From Glandiceps talaboti (lineage: Eukaryota; Hemichordata; Enteropneusta; Spengelidae), in assembly GCF_964340395.1 (NCBI RefSeq), contig NC_135549.1, positions 28,033,595-28,097,594 of the forward strand: a stretch of 64,000 nucleotides of DNA, written 5' to 3'. This document shows, piece by piece, positions 42,656 to 64,000 of the stretch; the stretch's first letter is position 1; each line of letters starts with the position of its first letter. The position numbers and the translations under genes were made by a program. The notes beneath the pieces are model-generated. The model did no database searches, had not been told where the DNA came from, and saw only the letters and a program-made list of their open reading frames with translations.

Positions 42656-45600
42656 GATCATCAAAAAATAAGTTTCACATTGTGATTGTGGAATTATTGA
42701 CAATGAATGTTGTAGTCATGTAGTACACACACTTTAGGGAAAAGGAATTATACACACATAATTCCATTGTGTAACACAACTGACGGGGTGGGGGTTGAGG
42801 GCAACATTAACACAACTGACGGGGTGGGGGTTGAGGGAGAGGGCGACATGGCTTGAGATTGGGAGTGGGTCATGAAAATGAACTGTTTGTATTAAGTGTG
42901 GACATTGTTTTAGGTATGGGTAGTAAGTAGTTAAATATCTAACCAAGTTTCCTAGTCATTTTACTGAGATTCCTTATTGCAATAAGTGGTACAATGCATG
43001 GGAAAACTGACTACTGCTTAAAGTATGTCTTTTAATCACTACTGTATTATGTTAAAATTTTATACATAAATTGACCTGTTCCCCAACTTCATTGTTGCAC
43101 ATTACTTTCACTAAACTAATATTTCATTCCGTACACCTAAAACTTTGTCTTAACATTTACCTTTTCACATCAACTTCCACTCGATCATGCCTCACTCTGA
43201 AATTTTTGGAAAATATGGCATCCAAGCAGCAAAGAAATGAATTTTCAGAATCACATTTTGGGTACAATTTTGATATATGACATCGCAGACCTTTATCAGA
43301 GGCAAAATGCACCAAGGGCAGTCATCGTAGACTTCCTCTCAGTGGATGAGTATTTAGTGTGTTGGAGATTTATGGATGAGTCATCATGTCCATGTAACAA
43401 AGATATTAGCGAATAAAGTCATTGAATGGTTGAGTTCAGTGTTCACAAAACCCTCACACTTTGATGAGGTTGTCCAAATTCCTGTTTTATAGCTTCAAAA
43501 TGAGAAATAATATAATACTTGAATCTTTGTAATTTTGTTATTTTTATTTTGTAATTTTGAAGCACACTTAACATGGCCTGCAGATTATTCTTTTTCTATA
43601 TGCTGTCTATTCACTTTGACAACTTGTATTAAGGACCGGTGGCCTAAATTACAGAATAAAATCATATATCATTTTTGTTAAATAAAACTTCCCATATTCA
43701 GTTTTGGCAAATTTGACCTCTATTTCGAAAATTGCAGTTACCCTATTTTATTTTATGGGTTTGAATTGTTTTATACAAATTAGGAAAAAACAAAACATTT
43801 AGATGATACAAAAAATCCATCATAGTTTCAGCTGGAGTAACTGCTACTGATGAGTGAGGGCGCTCTTCAACATTCAGTTGCTAGGATAAGATCTAGAATT
43901 ATAAATTTGTAATTTTAAAAAGGTTTTAATTATTTGCTGATACAAATGCATTTTACAAAATGTATTTTCAGTTATTGAATCACTGTTAAAACATTTAACT
44001 AAATAATAACCATGACGATGATGATACTAAGAATTCCGGACATCACAGATGTATCTGTGAAAATGAAAGTGAAAACACTGAAGTATAATATAATGAAATT
44101 TATAAGCACAAATGAAAGTAATCGTCATCACCCTGTAGTTTTCAATTATTGAGAGGATGTGAATTTTCATATAGTTTTACAAATGAATTCAAACCATTGC
44201 CTCATAGCAAGTCAACTGTACAGATAATAAACATATTGTATCTATGGTTACCAAACGAATTGTCAAATGAAAAAATGACATTCATACTATTCAGGACATG
44301 GTTATGTGGAAGACTACACCTAGATCTTTGAAATAATCAGAACACAAGAATTTAATATAACCCAATATTGTATAGAAGAAAAACTGAATTTACAAATGCA
44401 TTTTAGTGCCATGCATTTACTATAGCGAAAATTCTTCCATTTCTCAATTTGAGATTATTTTGTTACTATAGGGCTACAAAACAGCTTCCATTGAAAGTTG
44501 AATTATTTTTGTAGGATGAGAACTAAAATGGTTCCCCCCTCCCCCCCCCCACTCCTAAAAGAATTTAGTTTTTATCTTACATTGAGCTATAGATCTCACC
44601 CCTTAAATGGTATAATGCCAAATATCAAATTTCACAGCATAACAAAAGACTTTCTAGTTAGCATAGAGCTTCAACTACCTGTAGACACCATAGAGGACTA
44701 ACGTTACTACACTATTCCACTATCCTAGATCACTAGGAAGGATGACTGAAAATGTCGGAATAGTGTAGCGTTAAATCCTTCACATCTATGCTAACAGAGC
44801 TTGCTTTATGGGTCATGAGAGGGAAGTTGCATTCAATTTTAGGGGTTTTTTTCTATGGAGAAATTTTGACTGCTTGCCAACTTATTGTCCTTGACCTTGC
44901 ATAACCTTCGGACATGCATGTCACGTGACTGAAAATGTATGCATAGCTTTGTAGGTTAATTCCGTGTTGGTCCGTCAGATTATCCTCAGGTGTCAAACAA
45001 ACTCTTGAACTTTGGTAGTTGACTGTTCAACAACATGGGGAGTGGTAAATCACATCGTGACACATGTAAAGTAATACAGAGTATGTACACTGTGTACTTT
45101 AGGACAATGTTACCGCAGCAGTTGCTGTCACGGTTCATTGAATTGCTCAATCTGTCACATTCCAAACATAGGGTTTACAACATACATTCTTCAGTCTCCA
45201 GCATTCTAAAATTTTACAATTTGAGTTACAATGCTCAAATGAAATAGGTCAACATATCTCACCTTTGTCGTTCCCAGTGCAGTTTCGCTAAATACAAAGG
45301 ATCATTGTTTCAAAAAATTTGTTCAGTATTTTTCAGACGACACGTACGTGACTAAATTTTAATTGCTGGGTAGCCGGGGTAGTGTGCTGAGTGTATGGTA
45401 TGGGTGTGTTTGTTTAGTCTGGGGGTAGGGAGGAAATGTGACTTCATAGGGTGAATTTCAATATGTACAACTGGCTATATATTTTTTAAATGACATGAAA
45501 TGTGATAGTCATTTAAGAATATCTTGTATGAGTGATAGCAAACAAACAGTTGGCAATTAATTGCCATATTGTAACTTGTAAGCAGAATAGGCCAAGTTAT

Positions 45601-46384
45601 TATTTGCAGTTAATATTCTAGTCATATCATAATTTAGTAATTTAATGTGATATTGTCTAGACTATGTTATACTATGGTTCACTGACCCGATGACTACTTT
45701 CAATGACTGACTATAAAATCTAATTGAATTCATCAATGGGTCACATTCATGACCTTGTGTGACCCTGGGTTTTCAGTTGTATAGTGGTAGTCTGTCATTG
45801 TGAACAAAAGATTTTAAATTGCTTCTCGTTAACATAACCAACCCCTGAAAGTTGGTGAGAATATAAATCTGAGTTGTTTATATAAATGGGGTATGGTAAG
45901 AAGGGAGAAACATGTCAGTTGACCAGCATGACAATTCATGGGGTTACAGAGGTCATGGGCTAATTGGCAATTTTTTTTCTAACAAAGTGAAGGTATAAAT
46001 GTCACACAAAGATCATGTGTTGTCAGTTACTTATTATTCAGGTATTGCTGGCTACCTCACCATATTAGCAACATTAATGTTTTCATTTCCATTTGGGGTC
46101 TTTATAGCTGTTAACGATGGATACACGCTGTCACTGAGGTATATGTGGACAAATCAAACACAGTTTATGCAATCATACTAGTAAAGAGGATTAAGTCATG
46201 CAAAAGTCAAGTTGTGCAAATTTGAATAGAAAATACACAACTTATTTCCTGGTCTAATGTTTGTTTGGATTATGCAGGAATAAGTTATTTAGTTCTCCAA
46301 ACATCATACTTTTTCTCATTCTGTCAGAGAAAACTTGTGATGACATCCCTTGTCATTACTCGTCTTTGGCCCAAAGAGACATTG
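42656..46384. other. Intergenic, gene-poor
   Basis: I see no supported gene. Contents: a 29-bp direct repeat with gacggggtgggggttgaggg twice at 42775-42840, and nested palindromes at 44657-44795. The small open frames here, for example 45035-45247 (+), show no family features. Confidence 0.55.
44657..44795. mobile_element. Nested palindromic element
   Basis: The outer arms are gttagcatagag and its mirror in atctatgctaac. The inner arms are taacgttactacactattcc (44699-44718) and ggaatagtgtagcgtta (44757-44773). The size and form suit a short hairpin MITE. Confidence 0.68.
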
Positions 46385-46388
46385 TTCC

Positions 46389-46880
46389 CTATGTCACTGG
46401 CTCATAGTGACAGGTTCCCTATGTCACTGGCTCATAGTGACAAGGTCCCCTGTGTCACTGGCTCATAGTGACAAGGTCCCCTATGTCACTGGCTCATAGT
46501 GACATGGTCCCCTATGTCACTGGCTCATAGTGACAAGGTCCCCTATGTCACTGGCTCATAGTGACAGGTTCCCTATGTCACTGGCTCATAGTGACAAGGT
46601 CCCCTACGTCACTGGCTCATAGTGACAAGGTCCCCTATGTCACTGGCTCATAGTGACAAGGTCCCCTACGTCACTGGCTCATAGTGACAAGGTCCCCTAT
46701 GTCACTGGCTCATAGTGGCAAGGTTCCCCATGTCAATGGCTCATAGTGACAAGTCCCCTACATCACTGGCTCATAGTGACAAGGTTCCCTATGTCACTGG
46801 CTCATAGTGACAAGGTTCCCTATGTCACTGGCTCATAGTGACAATGTTCCCTATGTCACTGGTTCATAGTAACAAGGTCC
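46389..46880. repeat. 30-31-bp minisatellite, about 16 units, palindromic unit
   Basis: The unit gtcactggctcatagtgac has self-complementary ends (GTCAC / GTGAC), joined by aaggtcccctat-type linkers. Units differ by single substitutions and by a cc/c indel. It lies in the convergent spacer between PSMA5 and NAMPT. Confidence 0.92.
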
Positions 46881-46889
46881 CCTATATCC

Positions 46890-48940
46890 TTAGTTTGGTG
46901 AATGACGAAAAATACTGGAAAACGATACAAAATTATCATACAAAACAATGAGACAAATTGTAAATGTTTACTAAATATGCAACATCCTTTTATTAGCAGC
47001 TGATTCATTCACAACTGATTCAGAAAAGAAAACGACAACAATCACATACCAAACAATTAAAAGTTTAACAAATACATATACATCCTGATTGCCATACAAA
47101 ACATAATATAGTTACATCTTCCTAAAATTTTAACTTTTGCTTAGAAACAAAACTAGAAAGTGGTCTAAATATTTTTGATACAAGAATTATTCAATAATTG
47201 ATGAAATTTTGTTTCTGCATTATGATTTAGTTAACGGGCATAAGCCGAGTTTATACATTTTGGGGGGAGTCTACATATTCATTTAAAATGGACTAACAGT
47301 ATTCTACTTATTGAAGTATAACTTTAATAATCATCATCACTTGAAATTGGCAGAATTTAAACCTGGCATTTAAAATGTTAAAGAATTTCAAAGTGATATT
47401 AAATGATTTGATGACATACTGTACATGAATATTAAAAATTTTTGAATGAAAATCATATAATATCATCAACTCAGAAGAGAAAGGGTATCTTGTGCATTTA
47501 TGTTTTAATAAACAGTTGGATGGTAAAATGAGATCAAATGTGTGAGTTTCGTTCACTTTCACTTATCAGTATGGCACTGGTATTGATCAGAACAAGGATG
47601 GAATGACTATGGTAGGGAAGTGCCATTAACATATTGTCGACTGCCTGCATTATAAAATACAATAACAACACGTTACTAGAAGTAGAAGCTGCCTCTGAAG
47701 GCCCATACATCACTTCTGCCTAAATTCTGATCAATACCAACTCTGCACTGATAGTGAAAGTGAAAGAAACTAATGCATTTTATTTAATTTAACATCAAAT
47801 TTTATTAAAACATAGTGAATTCACAAGATATCCCCCCCCCCCCCCAAAGCAATGCATCAACATTATCATTAGACTAGTACACGTAGAACAATTAAACCAT
47901 TGACAAGGTTCTATGTAAGTATATACTTTAATCCGAGTACAAGATTTCATAAACTCAGCTTGTGCCGTGGACTTCAATTTAACTCATGGCTCATAATCAT
48001 AAGAGTTGCAGTTGAACACTTCCAAGTAGTCAATTTTCTGTATATACAAACAAAGTCATTATTTTATTGTTCATTAATACACCTGTTAATAAAATCAAAA
48101 GGTGTTGCAAATGGAGAAAGTTATCTTGAGTACCTCATAAAAGTAAGTAGAATCTATTTCAGAAGGAAACAGAAATATGAAGAAAAACAATTCTTCACCT
48201 TAATATTATTATTGTTGGATTTGAAAGATAGCATTTATAGTACGGTGATAATTAACAGTTTAAATTTTCTTTCATTCCTTCCATACTGTTCTAAAAACAA
48301 ATAAACGCTAAATCTCTTGTGTTGATTTCATAGTTGTTTGGAATATTTGAACGATGATTTTTTCCCCCAAAAAAATAGCTCCCCAGGCACCGATATACTT
48401 ACAAAGACAAAAACACTTTACATGGTCTGGTAAAATGCATTTCTGTTGCAAAGAATTGTTGCATGTTATTAACTACATGGTAATATATTCTTAAAAAGTA
48501 GCAACACTTGTTTTGCATAAGTTGATTCCATTGGTGGAGTATTGTCATGTGACACCCAGTTGTTGTTATGACAACAAAAGGCAGCTACAGTCAATGTGTT
48601 ATTATTATTGGTATATGACAATGATACATTACTGACAGAAAAAAAAGTGTATATTTCAAATCAATATTGCATTGCTTGAATATAGCATCCCTAAGATAAC
48701 ATTCAGTAACATAACAGTCAGTTTATACTGGAAGCCAGCTATGCTGCAATTTAAGTTATTACTAGTCTTATCAGGGTAAATATTTTGAGGTGAGTGTACC
48801 TTCTTGCTACCCATCAATATTTAGCTAACATAGGCTAGGTACTATATATATATAGATTCAATTTTACAGCAGTTTTCTATCATTCCTCAACGGTAGAACA
48901 TTCCAAGAACAAGAAAACATACCCCAGTCTAAGGTAAAAA
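46890..48940. other. Intergenic, no gene seen
   Basis: AT-rich sequence with an open frame at 47900-48304 (+) that has no family features and an ordinary AT-driven composition. It may include the NAMPT 3' UTR, whose end I could not place. Confidence 0.5.
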
Positions 48941-48944
48941 ATTA

Positions 48945-49240
48945 AGAATTGTTTCTGCTCAGCGTGCGCATCACTTAAATACCCTCACATTGGTATTTGT
49001 TTGTGTGTATTTGTCCAGCCCATGCAGTCTGCAGATCCGAGGGGAAGCACAAAAATAACCCTCCCTGCTTCAGTGAAGACAACTGCAGAGCCAATCATGA
49101 ACAAGCTAAGGACATCTGCCCCACAGTGACTGCCATAAATAGTACCGGTAGTCTGAGCGACAGGTTTGTTGAGAATGAAAAAAAAAAATATTGCATCATT
49201 GCACCATTTTAGACAAACTGTACTGACCAGAAACAATTCT
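48945..49240. mobile_element. MITE-like element, family E, copy 2 (about 296 bp)
   Basis: It begins agaattgtttctg and ends cagaaacaattct, perfect 13-bp terminal inverted repeats. The interior matches 36145-36458. No coding frame. Confidence 0.85.
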
Positions 49241-49263
49241 TTCTTTTTTTGCCTAAACTGTAT

Positions 49264-49330
49264 TGATCAGAATCAGAATCAGAAATACTATTTATTCATC
49301 CCACTTGGGGATGTTGAATATAAATTGATA
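49264..49330 (-). mobile_element. Possible LINE 3' tail
   Basis: On the minus strand, catccccaagtgggatgaat with aaatagt and then a (TTCTGA)n run resembles the 3' tails of several non-LTR retrotransposons. No reverse transcriptase frame remains. Confidence 0.35.
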
Positions 49331-49364
49331 TAAGGATCAAATTAGTCTAGTCTTTGGGTTAAGT

Positions 49365-49600
49365 AGGTGGGAGGGTATAGATGGGGTGGGCAAGGAGGGT
49401 GGTTGAGTGATAGGGAGGATGGAGGGAAATTGATGGGGAGGAGGGCAGCTGAGTGATTGGGAGATAGAGATTGAGCAACTGATGGAGACTCAGGATGGAG
49501 GTTGAGTGATGGTGAGAATCTGGGATTAAGAGGAGGATGGAGGATAACTGATTGGGGAGAAATGAGGGGATATTGGGAAAGAAGGAGAGTGGTACTTCAC
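49365..49600. repeat. Strand-asymmetric purine (G/A)-rich tract with imperfect repeats
   Basis: About 235 bp of the plus strand is strongly purine-rich, with recurring gattgggaga, ggttgagtgat and aggatggagg phrases. Confidence 0.75.
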
Positions 49601-50256
49601 AAACTGTTAATAACTAAACAACTCAAGACTAAATTCGTCTTTCTTTTGAAAATCTAATATTTTAATTCCTCTTCTCTCCTCACTCATGAGAGATAATACA
49701 ACTGATGTGGTCATTTGTTCCTTAAATTAACAAATTTTAGTTACATATTACCTAGTAAATAAACTAAATATAACATGTTTACAGTGCATGTAACTCTTGT
49801 GTTGAACCAAATAGTGGGGATAAAACTCCACTCATATGATTCCCATAAAATGCTGCACACAGTTCACAAAGTTCTGAATATAAAAAATAAAAAAAAAGTC
49901 TTGCTATATTTTAAACACACTTTAGCTAGTAGATAGACAAACATAAACACAGGACATTATGTTTGTCATTATATTATTGCTACAATACTAAATATATTCT
50001 CTAAGATACTCTATTTTTCTCCACAAATATGACAAATTTTTACTTTTTAGACTACAGTGACCCCAGATTACAGCTTTCCCTTTTGATGTTTGACAAGGTG
50101 GATGTATTTTCTGCATATGCCACAGAATTTGAGAATAGTGGAAACCCTGTGTTTACAGTGTGATATATTTTCAAAGTTGGCTAAATTTTAGCTTATGGCC
50201 ATAGTTTTGCTTGCCTGCCGCCAGAAAATTACATGTGTTAAGTATGAAGCGAGGTG

Positions 50257-51504
50257 ATGCAGCTGTCATTTAACGCATACAACCACACCGAGGTGATGCA
50301 GCTGTCATTTAACGCATACAACCACACTCAGGTGATGCAGCTGTCATTTGACGCATACAACCACACTCAGGTGATGCAGCTGTCATTTGACGCATACAAC
50401 CACACTCAGGTGATGCAGCTGTCATTTGACGCATACAACCACACTCAGGTGATGCAGCTGTCATTTGACGCATACAACCACACTCAGGTGATGCAGCTGT
50501 CATTTGACGCATACAACCACACTCAGGTGATGCAGCTGTCATTTGACGCATACAACCACACTCAGGTGATGCAGCTGTCATTTGATGCATACAACCACAC
50601 TCAGGTGATGCAGCTGTCATTTGACGCATACAACCACACTCAGGTGATGCAGCTGTCATTTGACGCATACAACCACACTCAGGTGATGCAGCTGTCATTT
50701 GATGCATACAACCACACTCAGGTGATGCAGCTGTCATTTGACGCATACAACCACACTCAGGTGATGCAGCTGTCATTTGACGCATACAACCACACTCAGG
50801 TGATGCAGCTGTCATTTGACGCATACAACCACACTCAGGTGATGCAGCTGTCATTTGACGCATACAACCACACTCAGGTGATGCAGCTGTCATTTGACGC
50901 ATACAACCACACTCAGGTGATGCAGCTGTCATTTGACGCATACAACCACACTCAGGTGATGCAGCTGTCATTTGACGCATACAACCACACTCAGGTGATG
51001 CAGCTGTCATTTGACGCATACAACCACACTCAGGTGATGCAGCTGTCATTTGACGCATACAACCACACTCAGGTGATGCAGCTGTCATTTGACGCATACA
51101 ACCACACTCAGGTGATGCAGCTGTCATTTGACGCATACAACCACACTCAGGTGATGCAGCTGTCATTTGACGCATACAACCACACTCAGGTGATGCAGCT
51201 GTCATTTGATGCATACAACCACACTCAGGTGATGCAGCTGTCATTTGACGCATACAACCACACTCAGGTGATGCAGCTGTCATTTGACGCATACAACCAC
51301 ACTCAGGTGATGCAGCTGTCATTTGACGCATACAACCACACTCAGGTGATGCAGCTGTCATTTGACGCATACAACCACACTCAGGTGATGCAGCTGTCAT
51401 TTGACGCATACAACCACACTCAGGTGATGCAGCTGTCATTTGACGCATACAACCACACTCAGGTGATGCAGCTGTCATTTGACGCATACAACCACACCGA
51501 GGTC
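50257..51504. repeat. 39-bp minisatellite, 32 units
   Basis: The unit contains ggtgatgcagctgtcatttg followed by acgcatacaaccacactca. Units are almost identical. The first two units have ttaacgc and a few have ttgatgc (a CpG to TpG change). The 39-bp period keeps one frame open on each strand (13-residue periods MQLSFDAYNHTQV on plus and MRQMTAASPECGC on minus). I treat the 424-aa and 392-aa frames as repeat artefacts because no flanking exon, start context or family supports them. Confidence 0.95.
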
Positions 51505-51529
51505 TGTTATATGAGACTACAATTTTAGT

Positions 51530-53008
51530 TAAATCAGCAAAACAAATTATTTTTGCTAAACCTAGATATCAGCAAATTGTTTATGTGTGATGTTGACCTA
51601 AGCAACAAAAATTGATCTCGCATAGACAAAAGAAAGCTTCTTACTAGGTTAGATACTATTGATATATACCATTTTGTAGTCTGTATGATATGTCATGTCA
51701 TGCCCCGCTATCAGCTAACACCTGGTTTAGAAGCCTGATATGTTTGAACAAGACATACTTTATAAGTTACAGTCCAGGTTAGATATTAAAATATACACAA
51801 GATATACAGTCTTCTTAATTTTCAACAGTTGGCAAATGATCACGTTAACAACTGTTGATTCCATCTTTGGAAATACAAAAAGTACGACAAGGTGACAGTG
51901 TTGTCAGTGCATGGCTGTTGGAAATGTAAGATATGCTGCAATGCTTGTAGACTTCTAAAATATTATGAAGTACTGTGATGTGATAGATCGCACGATTAAA
52001 ATTACCTCAATTCTTGGTTCCTGCAATGATATTTTTACCTCATGCCTAATCAATTTGTACTATAATTCAAAGACAATTAATTTAAAGACAAATAAGTTCC
52101 AAGTAGCAGAGATAGGGGGTGTACTGGTGTAAAAGATGGCTGAAACTATTTGACCCTTTTCAGGTTAATTTTCAATTTTTGATATATCGTTTACTGAGAC
52201 TTGTGGTGGGATTTTTGAAAAGAAATATCCAAGTCTGGTAGACATTTTAAAGCATTTAAAGGCATCACATGATGTCAGTGTAACGTTACATAACATCAAT
52301 GCTGCATAACATAATGTCAATGTTAGCATTACATTTCTAACAGCAATCATCTTTTCAATTCACAAAGAATATTGATTTTGTATCAAGCACAAGGTCTTTG
52401 TCTGAATCTATACACTTTACTTAACAAAGAAATGTAAATAAAAAAAACACATGCCAGAATGTTCTTTAAATTCTCTACACTGGTTAACTGTGGCTGTTAT
52501 ACTAATACATCTCATAATTTACAAAGCTTACCACACCAGATTGGATATTGGTATTCTATATACATCCAAATTACTGTACAGTACCATACTCATCCACATA
52601 AGAGCCCATATTTGAGCTAGAGCCCACCCACATTAGGGTCCATATTTGAGCTAGGGCCCACCCACATTAGGGTCCATGTTTGAGCCAGGGCCCACCCACC
52701 TGTTTTTTGATCAAGATAGAAAATTGATGGCTTATCTGGGTATTAGCCTACCCATCTTGCAATAATTTTGTTCTCCGTCAATGGGGCCTATTCTCTGCTA
52801 TAATTACAAACTGGTGTGTGGGCAATGAATGGCCCAAACCATAATGTCGGCAAGATTGAAGGTTAGAGCAACCTCGACTCAAACATGGCTGAGTATGGCA
52901 CATTGTATCATGATCTACGGGTCACATTTTACTACTAGTTCTATGGTTCTATCTACCTACTGTACAAATGTCACCATTTCAGTCGTTCAAAGTCTGAAAG
53001 ATGTTACA
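51530..53008 (-). other. NAMPT: Probable NAMPT 3' UTR or 3' flank
   Basis: AT-rich, no coding frame with support. It contains a 34-bp repeat array at 52596-52698. I could not identify a clear poly(A) signal close to the stop codon. Confidence 0.45.
52596..52698. repeat. 34-bp tandem repeat, 3 units
   Basis: The unit contains cattagggtccatatttgag and gggcccaccca, in three copies with substitutions. Confidence 0.88.

Positions 53009-64000
<10,992 letters not shown>

Noticed and set aside
45035-45247. Small frame starting MGSGKSHRDTCK
   Set aside because: The start looks P-loop-like by eye (GSGKS), but the rest is not NTPase-like and no adjoining exons were found.
46389-46880. CRISPR-like appearance of regularly repeated palindromic units
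   Set aside because: Units abut directly with no unique spacers, and the window is clearly animal nuclear DNA. It is a minisatellite.
50254-51528. 424-aa plus-strand and 392-aa minus-strand open frames
   Set aside because: Both are the translation of a 39-bp tandem array whose length is a multiple of three. There is no family, signal sequence or splice context to support a protein.

Overview
This is an animal nuclear genome window: AT-rich, full of introns with GT-AG borders, microsatellites, MITE-like inverted-repeat elements, a tRNA-derived SINE and LINE fragments. No bacterial or organellar genes are present. Gene content and style suggest an invertebrate deuterostome (hemichordate or cephalochordate grade), but a lophotrochozoan cannot be excluded from sequence reading alone.

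Layout, left to right. (1) 1-8.15 kb is a tandem segmental duplication with a period near 4.85 kb. It carries two copies of a five-exon minus-strand gene for a protein that I read as a PH-like domain, a Ser-rich linker, a very acidic stretch and a C-terminal membrane anchor. The left copy runs off the window. (2) 10.14-15.89 kb, plus strand: a six-exon gene that joins the N-terminal RNA lobe of the tRNA 2'-phosphotransferase family (Tpt1/KptA), without its catalytic lobe, to leucine-rich repeats. (3) 22.17-33.05 kb, minus strand: a synaptophysin-like (SYP/SYPL) four-pass MARVEL-domain vesicle protein in six exons. (4) 34.83-41.73 kb, plus strand: PSMA5, proteasome subunit alpha5, complete in nine coding exons (241 aa), head-to-head with gene 3. 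(5) 42.7-53.0 kb: a gene-poor convergent intergenic region with several minisatellites, including a 32-unit 39-bp array. (6) 53.01-64.0 kb, minus strand: NAMPT, nicotinamide phosphoribosyltransferase, eight full coding exons plus the last 5 bases of the preceding exon at the window edge.

The genes do not form one pathway. The most informative signal is their linkage. In human, PSMA5 lies beside SYPL2 (1p13.3) and NAMPT lies beside SYPL1 (7q22.3). Here one synaptophysin-like gene sits with both PSMA5 and NAMPT, as expected for the arrangement before the vertebrate whole-genome duplications. The most novel gene product is the Tpt1-RNA-lobe/LRR protein. The tandem PH-like tail-anchored pair is second. 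Introns and spacers hold at least ten families of short inverted-repeat elements, several shared between genes and one with a SINE nested inside it.

All exon models come from manual reading of splice sites, reading phase and remembered family sequences. No database search was run.
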